Assembly (NCBI GenBank): GCA_023428915.1
Contig: JAEYWL010000050.1
Span: forward strand, 1-22,769
Source: Verrucomicrobiota bacterium
GTDB taxonomy: Bacteria > Chlamydiota > Chlamydiia > Chlamydiales > JAEYWL01
Direction of reading: 5' to 3'
Length of the DNA: 22,769 nt
Shown here piece by piece: positions 7,237 to 13,224 of the stretch (within the stretch, counting starts at the first letter, position 1; every line of letters starts with the position of its first letter). The notes below the pieces were generated by a model. It did not search any database. It saw nothing but the letters and a program-made list of their open reading frames with translations, and was not told where the DNA came from. The translations under genes and the position numbers were made by a program.

Positions 7237-8226
7237 CTATTTGATTTTGAGGACGGCAGAGCCTTCGAGTGCACCTGTGCGTATAGCTTCCAGAGCTTCG
7301 TTGGCTTCCTCTAACTTATATGTGGTGACGGTTGTATTTATGGGAATTTGTTTGGCCAAATTAAAGAATTCGCGGCCGTCTTCGCGTGTCAGGTTGGCTA
7401 CAGAGGACATCGAGCGCTCTTCCCAGAGCAGTTCATACGGGAAAGAGGGAATATCGCTCATGTGGATGCCGGCGCTTATCACTTTGCCCCCTTTTTTAAG
7501 GGCTTTTAAGGCTTGCGGGTAGAGGCTGCCTACTGGGGCAAATAAGATAGCGGCATCTAGTAATTCCGGAGGGATTTCATCAGAGCCCCCGGCCCAAACA
7601 GCGCCTAGCGAGCGTGCAAACTGCTGCGTATTTTTGTCGCCAGGCCTGGTAAACACATAAATTTGACAGTTTTGTGCTGCAGCTAATTGTATTAAAATAT
7701 GCGCAGAGGAACCAAAGCCATAAAAACCGATAACTTTTGCCGGTTGTATTAGTTTAAAAGCGCGATAACCAATGAGCCCGGCACATAATAAAGGGGCTAT
7801 TTGTTCCGGTGTTAAGGGCAAATTAGGCAATGGCAGGGCGTAATCTTCATGCACAGTGCAATATTCAGCGTAGCCGCCATTGATTTGATAACCGGTAAAC
7901 AAAGCATGGTCGCATAAGTTTTCCTTGGCAGCCTGGCAATACTTGCAAGCGCCGCAGGTTTTTGCCAGCCAGGGCGCTCCTACACTATCTCCTAGTTTAT
8001 AATGACTAGTTTGGCTGCCTGGTTTGACTACCTTTCCGACAATCTGATGGCCTAAAATTAAGGGGAGTTTAGGCTGGCCCAATTCCCCATCAACTATATG
8101 AATGTCTGTTCGGCAGACGCCGCAAGCGCTGACCTCCAAAAGCAGTTCATGGGGGGCAGGTTCCGGGGTTGGCATATCGCGCAGCACTAAAGGACCGCCT
8201 GTTTTTTCCAAAACCATTGCAAGCAT
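7237..8226 (-). CDS. Zinc-dependent alcohol dehydrogenase (MDR superfamily)
   Basis: A 329-residue medium-chain dehydrogenase, slightly short for the family. Catalytic zinc ligands are Cys38 (ACGVCRTD), His60 (LGHQ, where GHE is usual) and Cys148 (LLCAGLIGYRA). The structural zinc site is intact: Cys91, Cys94, Cys97 and Cys105 (CGACKYC then NLC). The nucleotide-binding turn is GFYGFGSSAHI. Family members oxidise alcohols or reduce aldehydes with NAD(P)(H). On the reverse strand AAGG lies about seven bases before the ATG. The SDR gene is 23 bases upstream on the same strand, so the pair is probably an operon for carbonyl or alcohol metabolism. The Gln after the zinc His is a mild deviation; activity is still expected. 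Confidence 0.9.
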   Translation of the reverse strand: MLAMVLEKTGGPLVLRDMPTPEPAPHELLLEVSACGVCRTDIHIVDGELGQPKLPLILGHQIVGKVVKPGSQTSHYKLGDSVGAPWLAKTCGACKYCQAAKENLCDHALFTGYQINGGYAEYCTVHEDYALPLPNLPLTPEQIAPLLCAGLIGYRAFKLIQPAKVIGFYGFGSSAHILIQLAAAQNCQIYVFTRPGDKNTQQFARSLGAVWAGGSDEIPPELLDAAILFAPVGSLYPQALKALKKGGKVISAGIHMSDIPSFPYELLWEERSMSSVANLTREDGREFFNLAKQIPINTTVTTYKLEEANEALEAIRTGALEGSAVLKIK

Positions 8227-8249
8227 GCTGCTACCTTTGTTTATCCCAA

Positions 8250-9002
8250 TTATTTGTAGCCGCCTGAAATGACAAAGGTTTCTCCAGTAATCCAGGAAGC
8301 TTCGTCTGATGCTAAAAAGGCAGCTAACGGCGCTACATCAAAAGGTTTGCCAAGCCTTCTTAAAGGCGTTTCTTGTTCAAATTTTTTCTTTAAGGGACTG
8401 TCATGAAATCCCGCAGCTATCAAGCCTTCTGTTTCTATCATTCCCGGGTTGATGGCATTTACCCGGATTTGGCGAGGGCCAAGTTCATGGGCCAAAGCCC
8501 TGGTTAACGAGTCTACAGCTCCTTTAGTGGCAGAATAAACCGAAAAACCGCCAACGCCTGAGTGTGCAGCAACTGAGCTAATATTGATTATGCTTCCGCC
8601 TGCTTCATTAAAGTGCTTTAGGGCTTCCTGGGTAATAAGAAGTAAGCCTAGGACGTTGATATCGAATAGTTTACGAAAATGTTCGGAAGTAATTTCTTCG
8701 ATCGTACTTGTTTCGTAAATCCCTGCATTATTGACAAGGATGTCTAATTTGCCGAATGTTTCCTGAATTACCGGGCCAATAGTCTTTATTTCGTCATGTA
8801 TAGACAAGTTTGCCTTTACAACTTCTGCTTCGCTTCCAATCTTTTCAATTTCTTTAACTACTCTTTCGGCACCAGCTTTGTCAGAGGAAAAATTTACAAT
8901 TACTTTTGCACCTTCTTTTGCAAGTTGTATGGCGATGGCAGCGCCGATGCCTTTTGAAGCACCTGTAACAAGAGCTGTTTTATTTTCCAATTTTTTTGTC
9001 AT
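8250..9002 (-). CDS. Short-chain dehydrogenase/reductase (FabG-like, classical SDR)
   Basis: A 250-residue classical SDR with every core motif: TGASKGIG at 13-20 for cofactor binding, NNAG at 91-94, the active Ser in NISSVAAHSG (142/143), and Tyr156-Lys160 in YSATK. The C-terminus WITGETFVISGGYK is typical. It has FabG or glucose-1-dehydrogenase character, but the substrate cannot be set from sequence. A strong ribosome site (GAGG, reverse strand) precedes the ATG. It is the first gene of a two-gene operon with the zinc alcohol dehydrogenase. Its residues after the beta-2 strand (NFSSDK) suggest NADP preference, an inference. Confidence 0.9.
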   Translation of the reverse strand: MTKKLENKTALVTGASKGIGAAIAIQLAKEGAKVIVNFSSDKAGAERVVKEIEKIGSEAEVVKANLSIHDEIKTIGPVIQETFGKLDILVNNAGIYETSTIEEITSEHFRKLFDINVLGLLLITQEALKHFNEAGGSIINISSVAAHSGVGGFSVYSATKGAVDSLTRALAHELGPRQIRVNAINPGMIETEGLIAAGFHDSPLKKKFEQETPLRRLGKPFDVAPLAAFLASDEASWITGETFVISGGYK

Positions 9003-9020
9003 AATACCACCTCATTGAAG

Positions 9021-9050
9021 AATGTAGTCAGCAAAGAATAACTATGTAAA
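9021..9050 (-). promoter_or_regulatory. Possible sigma-70-like promoter of the SDR-ADH operon
   Basis: Read on the reverse strand, TTTACA (9050-9045) and TACATT (9026-9021) are separated by 18 bases and lie just upstream of the SDR gene. The -35 box matches five of six consensus bases and the -10 box four of six. The intergenic region is AT-rich, so chance matches are likely. Confidence 0.3.
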
Positions 9051-9173
9051 TAGTTTTTTTGTGCGGGCGTGCTAAAGTCAGCTGTATTGGTTTTAATTTA
9101 ATAATAATATTAAAGTTATTTATAATAAATAGTAATTAACGGTTGTGTTGTTGTTAATGTTATGAGGTTCCTT

Positions 9174-10121
9174 ATGCATAAACAAATTAGCGGCCTTCAT
9201 CATGTAACTGCCTTGGCTTCAGACCCGCAACGCAATTTAGATTTTTATACCGGTGTATTAGGGCTGCGTTTGGTGAAAAAAACCATCAATTTCGATTTGC
9301 CGGAAGTGTACCATCTTTACTATGGCGACTATAAAGGCAATCCCGGCACTATTTTAACCTTTTTCCCTTTTCCCAATATGCATAAGGGACGTAAAGGGCA
9401 GGGACAGCTTACTGTGATTTCTTTTTCAATTGAAGAAAAAGCCCTAAGCTTCTGGATTGAGCGCTTGATGCAGTACCAAATTCCTTTTGAGGGACCCTAC
9501 AAAAGATTTGGTAAAGAGGCGTATCTTTATTTTCATGATCCTGATGGACTCGGATTAGAACTAGTTGCAAATCGTGAAGAAAAACGCAGAGGATACGGAC
9601 ATGGCAATATTCCTGAAGGTTTGTCAATCAAAGGATTATATGGGGTTGCCTTATGTGAAGAAGGGTATGAAGATACAGCACGCCTGCTTACAGAGCATCT
9701 TGGGCATCATATTGTCTCCCAGGAGGGAAGCCGCTACCGTTATGCTTCACAAGCAGAGTATCCCAATTATGTAGATATCATTTGCATTCCCGACGCACTA
9801 AAGGGCATGAGCGGAAGCGGTACTGTGCATCATGTGGCCTTTGCCGCGCCATCAGATGAAATGCAATTGCAAGTGCATGCTAAGTTGGCAAGGGCGGGGC
9901 TGAATGTGACTCCAGTACTTGACAGGAGTTATTTTCGGTCTATTTATTTTAGGGAGCACGGCGGCGTGTTGTTTGAGGTGGCCACTAAACTTCCAGGATT
10001 TGCTTTGGATGAACCCTTGGAACATTTAGGAGAGTTATTGAAACTTCCAGGCTGGGCAGAACCCATGCGCCATCAAATTGAGGAGACGCTGCCAATATTA
10101 TACGATCGCAGGGCGGCATAG
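9174..10121 (+). CDS. Glyoxalase-fold protein, MhqO-type putative ring-cleaving dioxygenase
   Basis: A 315-residue protein with two VOC (vicinal oxygen chelate) modules, as in the MhqO/MhqE group linked to quinone and catechol detoxification. Module 1 opens with ISGLHHVTALASD and contains GVLGLRLVKKTINFD; its metal face includes His9/10 and Glu in GLGLELVA. Module 2 carries TVHHVAF (His219/220) and GGVLFEVAT (Glu268), so the 2-His-1-Glu iron or metal site looks preserved. The ring-cleaving activity is the family's assumed role. Start: an ATG at 9162 exists, but GAGG at 9164-9167 lies six bases before ATG 9174, which I prefer. It is divergent from the SDR-ADH operon, which could indicate shared control of carbonyl or quinone stress. 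Confidence 0.85.
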   Translation: MHKQISGLHHVTALASDPQRNLDFYTGVLGLRLVKKTINFDLPEVYHLYYGDYKGNPGTILTFFPFPNMHKGRKGQGQLTVISFSIEEKALSFWIERLMQYQIPFEGPYKRFGKEAYLYFHDPDGLGLELVANREEKRRGYGHGNIPEGLSIKGLYGVALCEEGYEDTARLLTEHLGHHIVSQEGSRYRYASQAEYPNYVDIICIPDALKGMSGSGTVHHVAFAAPSDEMQLQVHAKLARAGLNVTPVLDRSYFRSIYFREHGGVLFEVATKLPGFALDEPLEHLGELLKLPGWAEPMRHQIEETLPILYDRRAA

Positions 10122-10138
10122 TAAGCATGGAGAAGAAG

Positions 10139-10612
10139 CTATTTTTTAAACTGTTTAGCGGCTTTTTTGATGCTATCGAATTCGGCTTTAGCGACAGGCT
10201 GAATGGATAGGCGTTGGCCAGGTTTAAGGAGCGCCATATTAGCGCATTCCGGAAGATGCCGGATTTCGTCCAGAGATACCAGTCGGGGAAACTGCTCTAC
10301 AAAGGCAACATCAACTAAAAACCATATTGGATGATCTTTGCTTGCTTTTGGGTCAAAGTATTGACTATTGGGATTTAATGCCGTGGCATCAGGATAAGGG
10401 TGGCTGCAAATTTTGCCGATGCCTGCAACTCCTGGAGGCTTGGCATTGGAATGATAGAATAGGACAAGATCGCCAATGCGCATGCGGTCTTTCATGAAAC
10501 TGCGCGCCTGATAGTTTCTTACTCCTTCCCAAGCCGTCTTACCGTCTCTTTTTAAATCTTCTATACTATAGGATTCAGGTTCGGATTTCATTAACCAATA
10601 GGCGGCAGCCAT
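10139..10612 (-). CDS. EVE domain protein
   Basis: A 157-residue single-domain EVE protein, related to human THYN1 and to the PUA-like fold that binds modified nucleobases. Family blocks are YWLMKSEPESYSIEDL (5-20), WEGVRNYQARSFM (29-41) and MRIGDLVLFYHSN (44-56), followed by GVAGIGKI. The length is standard for free-standing bacterial EVE proteins, whose precise role is not settled. GGAG lies close upstream of the ATG on the reverse strand. It is the last gene of a tight run, eight bases after the carbonic anhydrase. It ends 17 bases from the convergent glyoxalase-fold gene. Confidence 0.9.
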   Translation of the reverse strand: MAAAYWLMKSEPESYSIEDLKRDGKTAWEGVRNYQARSFMKDRMRIGDLVLFYHSNAKPPGVAGIGKICSHPYPDATALNPNSQYFDPKASKDHPIWFLVDVAFVEQFPRLVSLDEIRHLPECANMALLKPGQRLSIQPVAKAEFDSIKKAAKQFKK

Positions 10613-10620
10613 ATATTCTC

Positions 10621-11259
10621 CTAGCTTTTAATCTGGGTTTTAATCGGCAGAAATTGTTGGCTATCCGGATCATAGGCAAACATTTCAGCAGTTGCAATCC
10701 TAAAAAACCAGCCATGCAAACGCAGCTTTCCTTTAGCTAAGGCTTGACTGACAGCAGGGTATGTTTGCAGGTTTTCTAAGGCAAACAGCACATTTTCTTC
10801 TGCTGCAGCTGTAATTTGGGCCTCACTGTCTAAATGTTGATAGTTGGCCTCGATCACGGTACGTACTGGCGCCGCTAGTTTAAGCCATTCCTCTAAATGG
10901 GGCATATTGTTTTCGTCTAGTCCCCGCAGCAAAGCGCTCATAGCGCCGCACTGGGAATGACCGCAAACGACTATGTCTGATACCCCCAAGCTTTCTACCG
11001 CAAATTCCACAGCAGCGGCAGTAGAGTTTGCAGCACCCACCTGCTTGGCTGCAGGAATAATATTGCCGACGTTCTTGACTACAAATAAATCACCGGGCTG
11101 GCTTTGAGTAATTAACTCGGCAAGCACTCGGGAGTCTGAGCAGGTAATGAATAGTGTATGGGGATTTTGGCCTTCATGCGAGAGCCGCTGAAATAACTCT
11201 TGATAACGTCCGAGTTTTTGTTTTTGGAATTTGTGAATGCCCGCGATCAATTGCTGCAT
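10621..11259 (-). CDS. Beta-class carbonic anhydrase
   Basis: A 212-residue beta-carbonic anhydrase, which interconverts CO2 and bicarbonate in the cytoplasm. The zinc ligands are Cys40 (TCSDSR), His101 and Cys104 (CGHSQCGAM). The catalytic Asp42-Arg44 pair in CSDSR is present. The segment VVKNVGNIIP and the following small-residue stretch are typical of the class. AGGA precedes the ATG on the reverse strand. The gene lies 23 bases after the histidine phosphatase and 8 before the EVE gene, all on one strand. A SulP transporter, a family that includes bicarbonate carriers, is in the same window but on the other strand and far away; no functional link is shown. Confidence 0.95.
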   Translation of the reverse strand: MQQLIAGIHKFQKQKLGRYQELFQRLSHEGQNPHTLFITCSDSRVLAELITQSQPGDLFVVKNVGNIIPAAKQVGAANSTAAAVEFAVESLGVSDIVVCGHSQCGAMSALLRGLDENNMPHLEEWLKLAAPVRTVIEANYQHLDSEAQITAAAEENVLFALENLQTYPAVSQALAKGKLRLHGWFFRIATAEMFAYDPDSQQFLPIKTQIKS

Positions 11260-11282
11260 GTCTTGAAGTCCTATGCTTAAGA

Positions 11283-11927
11283 TTAAAAAAATACGGTCAT
11301 GCCAGGCAGCAAGCTTATGCCGGAATGTTCGAGAATTTGCACATCGCCTTTTTCATTTAAGCGAATTTTTAAAGTGGCGCAGTTTGGCACTTCCCACTTA
11401 TATTTCTCTTTAAAACATAACTTGTAGAGAAAAGCGCGCAATACACCGCCATGAGTTGAGAGCAGGATTGTCGAGCCTAAATGGGAAGAAAGTTGTTGTT
11501 GGAGATAGCTAACTACACGGTTATACACGTCTTCGTAACTCTCCACATCGCTTTGCCACTTATAGGTTAAGTATTTGTCATAAGAAAAATGCTGCATGGC
11601 ATGGCCGTTGGTTTCCAGCCATTTTTTGAGATCGGCAACCATTTTACCTTCCCAGGAGCCAAATGAACGTTCCCGCAATTGATCTGAGGAAATTAATGAG
11701 AGTTGTTTTTCACCGAGGGCAATTTCGGCTGTTTGTTTAGCACGCACGAGGTCGGAAGTGAAGGCGGCGGAAAAAGTATGCGCCATTAAGGTGCTGTTAA
11801 GTTCTGCAGCTTGCTGCCGGCCAAGTGAATTTAAGGGAATATCTGTATGTCCTTGCAGTCTGCCAGAGCTATTCCAGTCGGTTTCTCCATGGCGAATTAA
11901 AAGAATATCACAAGATTTTACGGTCAC
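11283..11927 (-). CDS. Histidine phosphatase family protein (phosphoglycerate-mutase-like)
   Basis: A 214-residue enzyme of histidine phosphatase branch 1. The phosphoacceptor motif is RHGETDWN with His13, followed by GRLQGHTDIPLN; Arg of the SDLVRAKQTAEI block, the general acid in LRERSFGSWEG and the second His in STHGGVLRA are all visible. Substrate could be a sugar phosphate, a cobalamin precursor or 3-phosphoglycerate. The frame is open to an ATG at 11972, inside the TrpR-like gene. AAGGAG at 11935-11940 sits seven bases before an in-frame GTG at 11927, so I take GTG as the start. With this start the gap to the TrpR-like gene is 16 bases, which fits an operon. Confidence 0.85.
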   Translation of the reverse strand: MTVKSCDILLIRHGETDWNSSGRLQGHTDIPLNSLGRQQAAELNSTLMAHTFSAAFTSDLVRAKQTAEIALGEKQLSLISSDQLRERSFGSWEGKMVADLKKWLETNGHAMQHFSYDKYLTYKWQSDVESYEDVYNRVVSYLQQQLSSHLGSTILLSTHGGVLRAFLYKLCFKEKYKWEVPNCATLKIRLNEKGDVQILEHSGISLLPGMTVFF

Positions 11928-11943
11928 CTTTAGTCTCCTTAAT

Positions 11944-12249
11944 TTATTGCGAACTCTTGAGTTTCCCCACAATGGTCTTTAGGCGTTTTTTTAGCTCTGG
12001 GGAAATAATTTTTAAAGCATTTGATCCGCGTGTAATTTGGGCGATGCTGACCTTATTGGCCGCTGCAATTGTTCTCTGCGTTTCTTTAGCTTCTAATAAG
12101 GCGCTGACAATTAGATAACGGGAGGCTAGGGTTTCCCGCTCTTCGATCGTAAGAAATAAGCTGAAGAGCTCGCCAAATTCTTCAGGTGTTTTAATTTTGC
12201 TGCAAAGCTCTAAAAACTCGTGCCAGCCTTCTTTGGTTGTAAAGGTCAT
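11944..12249 (-). CDS. TrpR-like YerC/YecD family DNA-binding protein
   Basis: A 101-residue protein of the TrpR superfamily, YerC/YecD type. The helix-turn-helix lies at about residues 57-79 (QRTIAAANKVSIAQITRGSN), with the family's hallmark ITRGSNALK (72-80) in the recognition region. The N-terminal helices (FLELCSKIKTPEEFGELFSLFLT) form the dimer core, and EERETLASRYLIVSALL joins them. Target genes and ligand of this family are not well known; this need not be a tryptophan repressor. It starts two bases after the stop of the remnant monooxygenase and is followed by the histidine phosphatase, so it is part of a run of minus-strand genes and may regulate it. Confidence 0.85.
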   Translation of the reverse strand: MTFTTKEGWHEFLELCSKIKTPEEFGELFSLFLTIEERETLASRYLIVSALLEAKETQRTIAAANKVSIAQITRGSNALKIISPELKKRLKTIVGKLKSSQ

Positions 12250-12251
12250 CT

Positions 12252-12761
12252 CTAGTAATGGTCCATGGTTATTGCATTAGAGGCTCGACTGAATCGTTTG
12301 AGGGAGCATTTCGTTTGAAAGTCAAGCCAGCGTTTTGGAAAAAGTGACATTAAAATTTCATGCAACCCTGTTCGCAAGGCATTCTCTTTTTTCACAACAT
12401 TTTTTGCGTAATCCACTCCGAGTTTTTGATTAAGATCTACGAAGCGTTTGAGCTTTTTGTTGTAGTTGGCAAAGGCGCGATTATAGTCTCCCGCAGCCTT
12501 TTTTAATTCACCAGCCAATACATACGCTCCAACTAAAGCCAGGCTGCTGCCTTGCACATCTGTTTTTAGCGCTTTTATCTGCTGGTGAATTCCCATGCGT
12601 CGGACTACTTCAAGAGCTGAACCGCGAATATCGATCTTATAACCGCTGTTGCGCATGGCGGGGCTCTTTTCTACTATGACGGGGGAAAAGCCATGCTTTT
12701 TAAGCCAATAGGCCAGCGTGAGTCCAGCTACCCCAGCGCCTGAAATTAGAATTTGTTTCAT
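12252..12761 (-). pseudogene. Internally deleted FAD-dependent monooxygenase
   Basis: A 169-residue frame joins the two ends of a flavin monooxygenase whose relatives have roughly 370-400 residues. Residues 1-65 are a normal FAD-binding start: ISGAGVAG (6-13, GxGxxG) and the ribose-binding Glu31 in VIVEKSP, then RGSALEVVRRMGI. From about residue 71, GSSLALVGAYVLAGEL is the block that normally lies near residue 300, after the GD motif. The whole substrate-binding middle and the GD FAD motif are missing. The junction, at about 12550-12565, is in frame, so a short protein could still be made, but monooxygenase activity is not expected. It ends two bases before the TrpR-like gene. No clear ribosome site was seen. 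The 112 bases upstream to 12873 show nothing I can name. Confidence 0.75.
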
Positions 12762-12873
12762 GTTTTAATTAGTTTGTTAAGAAGTCTTAATTGCTGTAAA
12801 GCATGACTTTTGTTTAATCTTATTGCAAAAAATAATCTATGGCAATAAAAGATCTCTGTCTGGACCAAAGTTT

Positions 12874-13013
12874 AAACCCAAGTTGCGCCCCTAAATCACG
12901 CTTGAACAATGCCGAACTTGACAAGTGAAAGGATAAGTCCCGAGGAGCCAAGTCGTGACTTGGCCGAGGGGCTTAGCGTTTCAATTGGCAAGTGCAGGCC
13001 TGTTCAAGCGTGA
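12874..13013. repeat. Dispersed repeat copy 2: head plus long imperfect hairpin
   Basis: The head 12874-12897 (AAACCCAAGTTGCGCCCCTA...) matches copy 1 except that one T is replaced by CG. A long palindrome follows from 12896 to 13013. Its outer arms TCACGCTTGAACA and TGTTCAAGCGTGA match perfectly over 13 bp. A middle block (ACTTGACAAGTGAAA facing TTTCAATTGGCAAGT) pairs with two mismatches. The tip GCCAAGTCGTGACTTGGC (12947-12964) is perfect. No right-hand copy of the head is present. It lies between a deleted monooxygenase and a broken toxin gene. Confidence 0.85.
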
Positions 13014-13028
13014 AACTTTTGTACATAG

Positions 13029-13220
13029 TATCTTTTTTACCACAAAGTTAAGCAATATAAAGCAGTAGTCAAAACGCTTGGTCTTATGCAGACTAATTTG
13101 CGGCATCCTTCATTACACACGCATATTTGATGCTATTGAGTCGCCTTTGGTGCAGAAGTATTTGAGTCTTACGCTCAGAATAAGACGCCTGGAGCTTATA
13201 GAATATTAGAGTGCTTTAAC
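13029..13220 (+). pseudogene. Broken RelE-like toxin-family gene remnant
   Basis: In one plus-strand frame from 13029 I read FYHKVKQY, KTLGLMQTNLRHPSLHTH, two stops (13128 and 13137), and then FGAEVFESYAQNKTPGAYRI up to about 13205. These blocks match, in order, a common RelE-superfamily protein seen in toxin-antitoxin settings (LRHPSLHTH, then EVFE-YAQN-TPGAYRIFWCY). Between them another frame reads IFDAIESP, the expected linker, so there are two compensating frameshifts. The N-terminus and the C-terminal catalytic end are missing; the match stops just before the end of glgP. No antitoxin gene is adjacent. It begins 15 bases after the hairpin repeat, so insertion of the repeat may have broken it. 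Confidence 0.75.
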
Positions 13221-13224
13221 AAGC

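Noticed and set aside
7148..7522. A plus-strand open frame of 124 codons.
   Set aside because: It starts in the repeat and then runs antisense to the alcohol dehydrogenase, which has full family motifs; the translated product resembles nothing.
4746..11259. SulP transporter plus carbonic anhydrase as a bicarbonate-concentrating pair.
   Set aside because: The genes are over 4 kb apart on opposite strands with unrelated genes between, and the SulP substrate is unknown.
11928..11972. An upstream ATG start at 11972 for the histidine phosphatase.
   Set aside because: It would overlap the TrpR-like gene and add 15 non-family residues; GTG 11927 has AAGGAG at ideal spacing.
12874..13013. The repeat as a classic miniature transposon with terminal inverted repeats.
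   Set aside because: Copy 1 could be read as two joined ends, but copy 2 has no right-hand GATTTAGGGG...GGGTTT end and copy 3 is cut by the window, so terminal repeats are not shown. No target duplication was found by eye.
13029..13220. An intact toxin read by recoding through the two stops.
   Set aside because: The family linker IFDAIESP is in another frame and both ends are missing, which fits decay and not recoding.
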